NCBI GenBank assembly: GCA_002415335.1
Contig: DHXL01000158.1
Coordinates: 10,122-16,112, forward strand
Source: Oxalobacteraceae bacterium UBA5157
Lineage (GTDB): Bacteria > Pseudomonadota > Gammaproteobacteria > Burkholderiales > Burkholderiaceae_D
Direction: 5' to 3'
DNA: 5,991 nt
Shown: positions 1-4,954 of the stretch, in pieces
Layout: each line of letters starts with the position of its first letter
Position numbering within the stretch: the first letter of the stretch is position 1
Made by a program: the position numbers and the translations under genes
Notes under the pieces: model-generated
Database searches by the model: none
What the model saw: only the letters and a program-made list of their open reading frames with translations
What the model was told of the DNA's origin: nothing

Positions 1-18
1 TTTTTTGTTTTAAAAAAT

Positions 19-46
19 AATACGATCGTTCTTTTTGCGGTATAGT
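19..46 (+). promoter_or_regulatory. Putative promoter with palindromic operator upstream of the beta-oxidation gene
   Basis: The leader is strongly AT-rich at its left end. It contains the perfect palindrome ACGATCGT (22-29), flanked on the right by TC so that the right half reads CGTTC. A -10-like hexamer TATAGT (41-46, five of six matches to TATAAT) follows. The palindrome lies where a -35 element would be, and no good -35 box is visible at the standard spacing. That arrangement would suit a promoter controlled by a TetR-type fatty-acid regulator, which is common for beta-oxidation genes in betaproteobacteria. The regulator identity is inference. Transcription from this box would leave a 5' leader of roughly 70 nt. 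Confidence 0.35.
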
Positions 47-124
47 GAGGCTCTGAAAGTTCGAAATAATGGTTTTAAACGCTATACACTCACACAAGAC
101 CTCATTCAATTAAAAGGAAGAGCT

Positions 125-2203
125 ATGACTGCCGAATATCAAGTCAACGGCGCGGTCGCCGTCATTACACTCAACAATCCGCCGGTGAATGGCTTGGGGC
201 ACGCGACCCGCAGTGCTGTCGTCGACGGCATGAAGAAGGCGCTGAACGACAACGCGGTCAAGGCGATCGTGATTACAGGCGCCGGCAAGGCGTTCTCGGG
301 CGGCGCCGATATCAAGGAATTCAATTCTCCCAAGGCGCTGGCCGAGCCGAACCTGCACACGGTCATCAACGTCGTTGAGAATTCCACCAAACCGGTGATC
401 GCCGCGATCCATACGGTTTGCATGGGTGGCGGACTGGAACTGGCGCTAGGCTGCCATTACCGTGTCGCATCGCCGGGTGCGCAGATCGCGCTGCCCGAAG
501 TCAAGCTCGGCATCTTGCCCGGGGCGGGTGGCACGCAGCGTTTGCCGCGCGTGGTGGGTCTCGAATTGGCATTGAACATGATCGTGTCCGGCACCCCGAT
601 TCCATCCGAGAAACTGGCCAAGACCGCATTATTCAATGAGTTGATCGACGGCGATCTGATGCAAGGTGCGCTGGCTTTCGCCAATAAGATTGCGGACATT
701 CGGCCGCTGCCGAAAGTACGCGATCGCAAGGTCGATTATCCCAACTACGAAGCTTTCCTGCAGTTTTCACGCAACACGGTACGCGCGATGGCGGGACCAT
801 TTCCGGCGCCGCTCAAATGCGTCGATGCAGTGGCTGCGTCGATCACCAAGAAGTTCGACGATGGCATCGCGTTCGAGCGCGCGCTGTTTGTCGACCTGGT
901 GCAGACCACCGAATCGAAAGCACTGCGCCACGCATTCTTCGGCGAGCGCGCCGCCAGCAAGCTGCCGGACGTGCCGGAAGATACACCCACCCGTCCGATC
1001 AAGTCGGTCGCAGTGATCGGTGCCGGCACCATGGGCGGCGGTATCGCGATGAATTTCGTCAACGCCGGCATTCCGGTGACGATCCTGGAAATGAAACAGG
1101 AAGCGCTCGACAAAGGCTTGGCGACCATCCGCAAGAACTACGAAAACACGATGAAGAAAGGCAAGCTGTCGCCGGAAAAATTTGAGCAGCGTGTCGGATT
1201 GATCAAGGGCACCTTGTCCTATGAAGAAATTGGCCAGGCCGACCTGGTTGTGGAAGCCGTGTTCGAAGACATGGGCGTCAAGGAAACCGTCTTCAGGCGC
1301 CTCGATGAAGTGATGAAACAGGGCGCGATCCTGGCTTCCAATACGTCGACGCTGGATGTCGACAAAATTGCCGCTTTCACCAAGCGGCCTCAAGACGTGG
1401 TCGGCATGCACTTCTTCAGCCCGGCCAACGTGATGAAACTGCTGGAAATCGTGCGCGGTGCCAAGACCGGCAAGGACGTCCTGGCCACCACGCTGGCGAT
1501 CTCCAAGAAGATCAAGAAGACCGGTGTCGTGTCGGGCGTATGCGACGGCTTCATCGGCAATCGGATGATCGAGCAATACAGCCGCCAAGCCGGCTTCCTG
1601 CTGGAGGAGGGCTGCCTACCGGAGCAAGTCGACAAGGCGGTCGAGAAATTCGGGTTCGCGATGGGGCCGTTCCGCATGGGCGATTTGGCCGGCAACGATA
1701 TCGGCTGGTACATTCGCAAGCGTCGCTACGTGGAAAAACCAGACGTCTCCTATTCCAAGACCGCCGATCTGCTGTGCGAAATGGGGCGCTTCGGACAAAA
1801 GACCGGCGCCGGCTGGTATGACTACAAGGCAGGCGATCGCAAGGCGTATCCATCGCAGGTGGTCAATGACATGATCATCAAGCACTCGGCCGATCTCGGC
1901 GTCGAGCGCCGCAAGGTCAGCGATCAGGAAATCGTCGAGCGGCTGGTGTACGCGCTGGTCAACGAAGCCGCCTACATTCTTGAGGAGGGCATCGCGACCC
2001 GCGCTTCCGATATCGACATGGTGTACCTGACCGGTTACGGCTTCCCGTTGTTCCGCGGTGGCCCGATGTTCTATGCCGACACGGTCGGTTTGACCAATGT
2101 CGTGATGGCGATGGAGAAGTATGCGAAGGGGCGTCACGGCGATGCGTGGAAACCAGCGCCTCTGCTGGCCAGATTGGCGGCGGAAGGCAAGACCTTTAAC
2201 TGA
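125..2203 (+). CDS. fadB: Bifunctional enoyl-CoA hydratase / 3-hydroxyacyl-CoA dehydrogenase (FadB/FadJ-like)
   Basis: This 692-aa cytoplasmic enzyme should catalyse two consecutive steps of fatty-acid beta-oxidation: hydration of trans-2-enoyl-CoA and NAD-dependent oxidation of the resulting 3-hydroxyacyl-CoA. The crotonase domain spans about residues 1-185. It shows the oxyanion-hole segments FSGGAD (57-62) and MGGG (100-103) and the two catalytic glutamates, E105 in GGGLELALG and E125 in LPEVKLG. The dehydrogenase Rossmann domain starts near 294 with VIGAGTMG (297-304). The catalytic set is S408, H429 (in GMHFFSP), E441 and N479 (in GFIGNRM), with the spacing known for 3-hydroxyacyl-CoA dehydrogenases. 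C-terminal dehydrogenase domains fill about 480-690. The length is slightly below E. coli FadB (729) and FadJ (714). The ATG at 125 is chosen because AAGGA (114-118) lies 6 nt upstream and the crotonase domain begins at once; a longer reading from TTG at 35 would overlap the promoter. The partner thiolase is not in the window. FadB, FadJ and peroxisomal-type paralogues cannot be told apart here, so the symbol is approximate. Confidence 0.95.
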   Translation: MTAEYQVNGAVAVITLNNPPVNGLGHATRSAVVDGMKKALNDNAVKAIVITGAGKAFSGGADIKEFNSPKALAEPNLHTVINVVENSTKPVIAAIHTVCMGGGLELALGCHYRVASPGAQIALPEVKLGILPGAGGTQRLPRVVGLELALNMIVSGTPIPSEKLAKTALFNELIDGDLMQGALAFANKIADIRPLPKVRDRKVDYPNYEAFLQFSRNTVRAMAGPFPAPLKCVDAVAASITKKFDDGIAFERALFVDLVQTTESKALRHAFFGERAASKLPDVPEDTPTRPIKSVAVIGAGTMGGGIAMNFVNAGIPVTILEMKQEALDKGLATIRKNYENTMKKGKLSPEKFEQRVGLIKGTLSYEEIGQADLVVEAVFEDMGVKETVFRRLDEVMKQGAILASNTSTLDVDKIAAFTKRPQDVVGMHFFSPANVMKLLEIVRGAKTGKDVLATTLAISKKIKKTGVVSGVCDGFIGNRMIEQYSRQAGFLLEEGCLPEQVDKAVEKFGFAMGPFRMGDLAGNDIGWYIRKRRYVEKPDVSYSKTADLLCEMGRFGQKTGAGWYDYKAGDRKAYPSQVVNDMIIKHSADLGVERRKVSDQEIVERLVYALVNEAAYILEEGIATRASDIDMVYLTGYGFPLFRGGPMFYADTVGLTNVVMAMEKYAKGRHGDAWKPAPLLARLAAEGKTFN

Positions 2204-2223
2204 TTTTCTGCCCCACAGTGAAC

Positions 2224-2252
2224 AACCCCGGACACCGTGCCGGGGTTTTTTT
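2224..2252 (+). terminator. Rho-independent terminator of the beta-oxidation gene
   Basis: An 8-bp perfect stem (AACCCCGG, 2224-2231, pairing with CCGGGGTT, 2240-2247) encloses an 8-nt loop. It runs into seven T residues (2246-2252). It sits 20 nt after the stop codon, a textbook intrinsic terminator. It implies that the upstream gene does not read efficiently into the response regulator gene. Confidence 0.93.
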
Positions 2253-2309
2253 ATCGCTACGATATCGTGTAATCGACGACTTGACATTCAGCAGGCTGGC
2301 GTCTGCGCT

Positions 2310-2387
2310 GCCTTGGAATACACCGACAATTTGTGTCAGATGGCCGGCTTGGTCCTGCAGCGCTTCCGGCGCCACTGCTTCCGAGAT
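2310..2387 (-). pseudogene. Possible decayed C-terminal end of a methyl-accepting chemotaxis protein
   Basis: Read on the minus strand from 2387 down to 2310, the sequence encodes ISEAVAPEALQDQAGHLTQI followed by VGVFQG. The segment EALQDQAGHLTQIVGVF closely resembles the conserved end of the signalling domain of betaproteobacterial chemoreceptors, where an EALQ-QA-L---V-VF pattern closes the cytoplasmic helix. A TGA stop (2388-2390) lies immediately before it in the same frame. The codons upstream of that stop do not resemble the rest of a chemoreceptor. Downstream, the frame stays open to a TAA at 2196-2198 through the terminator of the neighbouring gene. I therefore read it as a short remnant of a lost gene, not a working gene. 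The match is from memory of the family and covers only about 25 codons, so chance similarity is possible. Confidence 0.35.
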
Positions 2388-2480
2388 TCAATTTGCGATG
2401 GAGTAAGATCGGTGTGCGGGCGCTTGCCACAGTTCCTGCGCGGCAAAGACCGCAGTGCCGGAATGATGCGTGACCCGGAA

Positions 2481-2502
2481 TTGCATACAATGCAGGTATA
2501 TT
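2481..2502 (+). promoter_or_regulatory. Candidate promoter region with small inverted repeat before the response regulator
   Basis: The 55 bp before the response regulator gene turn AT-rich. They contain the inverted repeat TGCAT-ACA-ATGCA (2482-2494) and two -10-like hexamers, TACAAT (2486-2491) and TATATT (2497-2502), each matching TATAAT at five positions. No good -35 hexamer lies at 16-18 bp from either, so an activator or a non-housekeeping sigma factor may be needed. The repeat overlaps the first -10 candidate and could be an operator. The terminator at 2224-2252 makes a separate promoter in this gap necessary. The exact site is uncertain. Confidence 0.3.
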
Positions 2503-2535
2503 TTTTGTTGAATTTCTCCGTGAAGGCTTGCCGCA

Positions 2536-3546
2536 ATGTCGATTTCTCTGCCGGTGTATCTACATCCCACGTTGACGGTGCTGGTGGACGACAGCACGTC
2601 GTTCATCGAGAGCGTGGAGTTTCAGATGAATCCCTTGCTGCCGGTGAAGTGTTTCCAGGACGCGCACAAGGCACTGCGCTGGTTGAGCGATACGTATCGC
2701 TCGCAAGCCGACAAATGCCTGCCGATCCGGATAGGCTACGACGAACAAACGTTGTCGTTCGAACGCAGGACGATTGCGCTGGATGTCGATCAAGTCTACC
2801 GAACTGTGATGAACCCGCAGCGCTTTTCGACACCGGCGGTGGTGGTGGTCGATTATGCGATGCCGCAGATGAACGGCCTCGAGTTTTGTCGTGCCATCAA
2901 CGGATTGCCCTGCAAGAAAATATTGCTGACCGGCGAAGCCGATGAAATGGTTGCGGTGGACGCTTTCAACAGCGGGCTGATTGATCGTTATTTGAAGAAG
3001 AGCGACCCACATACTCTGGAACGCCTGGAAGCTGAGATTTCCTCGCTGGAGCAGCAATATTTTGCCGAACGTTCCGGCACCTTGAAAGACTTGTTGATAC
3101 GACATTCGTTTTCCTTCATGTCCGATCCCGGCTTCGTTAAATTGGTGACGCTGCTGCTTGCCCGGCATCGCTTCGTCGAGCACTTCATTTTTCCCGATCC
3201 GGCTGGGATCCTGTTCATGAGCGCCGATGGCAAGCCGACCCTGATGGTGATTGAAACCAAGGCCGGTCTGATCGCTCACCTGGAGACGGCGCAGGATTAC
3301 GGTGCGCCGATTGAATTGCTGACTGCGTTGCGCGAAGAAAGCGTGGTTCCGTTTTTCTGGAAGAGCGGCGGAATGTATACGGAAAAGAGCGCGAATTGGC
3401 AACAGTACTGCCTGCCGGCTCAAGTCTGCAGCGGCCGCGAAAATTACTATTGGGCGCTGTTCGATCTGCCGGCCCATTTCCTGCCAGAGCCGGTATATCC
3501 GTATAGTAAATTCCTGCACGACATGGCCGCGCACGCGGGTGATTAA
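2536..3546 (+). CDS. Orphan response regulator with enlarged receiver domain and unrecognised output domain
   Basis: This 336-aa cytoplasmic protein begins with a two-component receiver domain (about 13-165). The acidic pair is D18-D19 (VLVDDS), the likely phosphoacceptor is D106 (VVVVDYAMPQMNG), the switch threonine is T132 (LLTGEAD), and the lysine is K154 or K155 (YLKKSD). All residues needed for phosphorylation are present. The acidic pair and the phosphoacceptor are 87 residues apart, against about 44 in CheY, so roughly 40 residues (about 52-98) are inserted before beta-3. The C-terminal half (about 170-336) is not a helix-turn-helix, GGDEF, EAL, HD-GYP or histidine kinase domain by eye. 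It has alternating hydrophobic segments such as AGILFMSADGKPTLMVIET (223-241). The overall length and the position of the phosphoacceptor recall LqsR of Legionella quorum sensing (346 aa, D108), but that comparison is from memory and was not aligned. GAAGG (2522-2526) lies 9 nt before the ATG. No histidine kinase is adjacent, so the partner is unknown. No terminator hairpin is visible downstream. Confidence 0.9.
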   Translation: MSISLPVYLHPTLTVLVDDSTSFIESVEFQMNPLLPVKCFQDAHKALRWLSDTYRSQADKCLPIRIGYDEQTLSFERRTIALDVDQVYRTVMNPQRFSTPAVVVVDYAMPQMNGLEFCRAINGLPCKKILLTGEADEMVAVDAFNSGLIDRYLKKSDPHTLERLEAEISSLEQQYFAERSGTLKDLLIRHSFSFMSDPGFVKLVTLLLARHRFVEHFIFPDPAGILFMSADGKPTLMVIETKAGLIAHLETAQDYGAPIELLTALREESVVPFFWKSGGMYTEKSANWQQYCLPAQVCSGRENYYWALFDLPAHFLPEPVYPYSKFLHDMAAHAGD

Positions 3547-3678
3547 CAGGAAAGAAACAGAAAATTTCGTGTATTGATTTTTAATTTAATGTCTTTACCT
3601 TGCGCTTCTCATGGCCTAAGATTTTATGTGACAGATATGATTTATTGCCGTCGCAGGCTTGAGGCTGGATGGCCTCGG

Positions 3679-3801
3679 ATGATGAAAAACGCTCCGTCCT
3701 GGCTGGTGATGCTCATGATCCTCTATGCGATCATGTGCGCATACCTCGTGATGTCTGTGTTTGCCGAAAGCGCAATGCCTGTGTTTCCCTTATCGCTATA
3801 G
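3679..3801 (+). CDS. Possible small single-helix membrane peptide
   Basis: This is a 40-codon reading frame starting at one of two consecutive ATGs (3679, 3682). Residues about 7-27 form one hydrophobic stretch, WLVMLMILYAIMCAYLVMSV, of membrane-spanning length, followed by a short polar tail. In-frame upstream starts (ATG at 3589 or 3637, TTG at 3574) would lengthen it to 54-75 residues but have no ribosome binding site. The nearest GAGG (3661-3664) is 14 nt from the 3679 start, which is longer than usual. I do not recognise the peptide. The remainder of the 3547-3874 stretch shows no other gene, only a locally AT-rich segment (3560-3595) and the sigma-28 promoter at its right end. The frame could easily be a chance hydrophobic ORF. 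Confidence 0.25.
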   Translation: MMKNAPSWLVMLMILYAIMCAYLVMSVFAESAMPVFPLSL

Positions 3802-3819
3802 CTTGGTGCCGCTGGCCGT

Positions 3820-3846
3820 TAAAGAAACCGGAAATGCCGCCGATAA
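3820..3846 (+). promoter_or_regulatory. Sigma-28 (FliA) flagellar-class promoter
   Basis: The sequence reads TAAAGAAA (3820-3827), an 11-nt spacer (3828-3838), then GCCGATAA (3839-3846). The known FliA consensus is TAAAGTTT-N11-GCCGATAA, so the TAAA core, spacer length and whole -10 box match exactly; only the less conserved TTT is changed to AAA. Transcription should start about 6-7 nt after 3846, giving a leader of roughly 20 nt that begins just before the ribosome binding site of the YjfB-family gene. This places that gene in the late flagellar/chemotaxis class of expression. Confidence 0.85.
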
Positions 3847-3874
3847 AAAGAGCAGGAAGAGGGGGCAAGCCACC

Positions 3875-4075
3875 ATGAACGTTTCTGGAATCGCTAATCT
3901 GGCGTCGAGCATGGCGCAGGCACAAACCGGCCAAGACATCGGCATCGCGGTCCTCAAGAAAGCGTTGGATGCCGAAACCAGTATCGCCGCCGGCTTGATC
4001 GCTGCCATCCCTTCGGTACCGTCCGTCACCAATCTGCCGTCCCACTTGGGCCGGCACATCAACACCTCCGCCTGA
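3875..4075 (+). CDS. YjfB-family putative motility protein
   Basis: This is a 66-aa cytoplasmic protein with no signal peptide or membrane helix. It fits the small YjfB-type 'putative motility protein' family: an N-terminal helix with IANLASSMAQAQ (6-17), a central IGIAVLKKALDAE (22-34) corresponding to the family's V-KKAMD-like core, a small hydrophobic linker, and the closing LG--I---A pattern seen here as LGRHINTSA (58-66). The molecular function of the family is not established; the motility label rests mainly on its co-regulation with flagellar genes. The ATG at 3875 is preceded by the purine-rich tract AGGAAGAGGGGG (3854-3865), 9 nt away. A sigma-28 promoter lies immediately upstream, which independently supports both the gene call and a motility link. 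Upstream in-frame starts (from 3761) would overlap the promoter and are rejected. No flagellar structural gene is in the window. Confidence 0.85.
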   Translation: MNVSGIANLASSMAQAQTGQDIGIAVLKKALDAETSIAAGLIAAIPSVPSVTNLPSHLGRHINTSA

Positions 4076-4128
4076 TTGCCGCTTCAGCGCTGCCGTCTCG
4101 TCAGGCGCATTCCCACAGACTCGGCTGC

Positions 4129-4161
4129 GGTATCTGCTGAATCGAATGCAGATTGGATACC
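4129..4161. repeat. Inverted repeat between the YjfB-family gene and the DUF924 gene
   Basis: Two alternative foldings overlap. The inner stem is ATCTGC (4132-4137) with GCAGAT (4148-4153) around a 10-nt loop. The outer arms are GGTATC (4129-4134) and GATACC (4156-4161). No T-run follows on either strand, so it is not a standard intrinsic terminator. It could be a processing or transcription-attenuating hairpin for the YjfB-family mRNA, or an operator for the downstream promoter. The role is unknown. Confidence 0.35.
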
Positions 4162-4199
4162 TGCGGAAGGGAAACTCGCTGCGTTTTAGCGCTATGATG

Positions 4200-4228
4200 T
4201 TGCTTGCGAATAGCGAAGCATCTACTAT
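4200..4228 (+). promoter_or_regulatory. Weak sigma-70-like promoter candidate for the DUF924 gene
   Basis: TTGCTT (4200-4205) and TACTAT (4223-4228) are separated by 17 bp, matching the housekeeping consensus at three and four of six positions. The -10 box ends 35 bp before the GTG start, leaving room for a leader of about 28 nt. The spacing is ideal but the hexamers are weak, so this is only a candidate. Confidence 0.3.
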
Positions 4229-4263
4229 TCCTTTTTTGTTCGATTTTGGTAAGGATATCCATA

Positions 4264-4863
4264 GTGGAAAGTGCGGATTCGATTCGTGACTTTTGGTTTG
4301 GCGCTCAATCCGATGACGCGGTGGTCGCTCAACAACGCGCAAGCCTATGGTGGTCGAAGGATCCGGACACAGATGAAAATATGCGGAGCCGCTTCGAGGA
4401 CCGGGTTTTGGCGGCAGGCCGGCGAGAGCTCGACGCCTGGAGCGAGACCGCCAGCGGCCTGTTGGCGCTGATCCTGTTGACCGACCAATTTCCGCGCAAT
4501 ATTTTTCGTGGTTCGCCGCAGGCATTTCAATTCGACTCGTTGGCGCTCAACTGGTGCCTGTCGGGACTCAAGAGCGAAACAGATCGCTCATTACGGCCAA
4601 TCGAACGCGTTTTTTTCTATCTGCCGCTCGAGCATTCGGAATCGCGGGAGCACCAGGAGCGCTCGGTACAACTCTTTACGCGTCTATTCCAGGAAGTGCC
4701 GGCCGAGCAACTGGATGTGTTCAGGAAATATTTGATTTTTGCGTTGCGGCATCGGCGCATCATCGACCGCTTCGGCCGTTTCCCGCATCGCAACGGCATC
4801 CTCGAGCGCGTGTCCACGCCCGAGGAAATCGCCTTCTTGCAGGAGCCCGGGTCGCGCTTCTGA
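4264..4863 (+). CDS. DUF924 family protein
   Basis: This 199-aa soluble cytoplasmic protein is recognised as DUF924 by its string of conserved blocks: IRDFWFG (7-13), WW (29-30), LLTDQFPRNIFRGSPQAF (71-88), FFYLPLEHSE (117-126), and FGRFPHRN (170-177) followed by VSTPEEIAFL (183-192). The C-terminal PGSRF is also typical. The length is usual for the family. Its biochemical function is unknown; the fold is predicted to be all-helical, TPR-like. The GTG at 4264 is chosen because AAGGA (4251-4255) lies 8 nt upstream and the FWFG block falls at residues 10-13, as expected. Starting at TTG 4204 would add 20 hydrophobic residues resembling a signal peptide, which does not fit this family. The gene converges on the HD-GYP-like gene, with 91 bp between the stop codons. 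No operon partner is evident. Confidence 0.9.
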   Translation: MESADSIRDFWFGAQSDDAVVAQQRASLWWSKDPDTDENMRSRFEDRVLAAGRRELDAWSETASGLLALILLTDQFPRNIFRGSPQAFQFDSLALNWCLSGLKSETDRSLRPIERVFFYLPLEHSESREHQERSVQLFTRLFQEVPAEQLDVFRKYLIFALRHRRIIDRFGRFPHRNGILERVSTPEEIAFLQEPGSRF

Positions 4864-4897
4864 TCATTGACCTAACGCGCCGTTACAGGGATACCAC

Positions 4898-4921
4898 CAC
4901 GACGGTCCCGGTGCCGCCGTG
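4898..4921. other. Imperfect hairpin between convergent genes, possible weak terminator
   Basis: CACGACGG (4898-4905) can pair with CCGCCGTG (4914-4921) around an 8-nt loop, with one A-C mismatch in the 8-bp stem. It lies in the 91-bp gap between the convergent DUF924 and HD-GYP-like genes, where a bidirectional terminator would be useful. No T-tract follows on either strand, so standard intrinsic termination is doubtful. Confidence 0.25.
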
Positions 4922-4954
4922 CCTGCAGTCTTCCGGCCTCGCCATTTCCAATTT

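Noticed and set aside
35..124. Longer N-terminus of the beta-oxidation enzyme from a TTG start at 35
   Set aside because: It overlaps the candidate promoter, lacks a ribosome binding site, and adds 30 residues with no crotonase-like character; the ATG at 125 has a good AAGGA 6 nt upstream.
529..546. TGGCAC followed by TTTGC, resembling a sigma-54 promoter
   Set aside because: The spacing to the TTGC element is off by two bases and the site is deep inside the hydratase coding region.
767..1588. 273-codon open frame on the minus strand
   Set aside because: It is antisense to the middle of the beta-oxidation enzyme and has no family resemblance; it is a shadow of a strongly coding plus strand.
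2560..3534. 324-codon open frame on the minus strand
   Set aside because: It lies entirely antisense to the response regulator, whose receiver motifs are unmistakable; the minus-strand translation shows no recognisable domain and is rich in His, Gln and Arg as expected of a shadow frame.
3669..3878. 69-codon plus-strand frame with GAGG 4 nt before its ATG
   Set aside because: It runs through the sigma-28 promoter and into the ribosome binding site and start of the YjfB-family gene; its Cys/Arg/Pro-rich product resembles nothing known.
4204..4263. Signal-peptide-like extension of the DUF924 protein from a TTG start
   Set aside because: It lies over the leader and part of the candidate promoter; DUF924 proteins are cytoplasmic and the GTG at 4264 has AAGGA at ideal spacing.
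3731..4525. 264-codon open frame on the minus strand
   Set aside because: It spans the antisense of two well-supported genes, the YjfB-family and DUF924 genes, plus the gap between them, with no recognisable domain and an Arg-rich composition typical of shadows.
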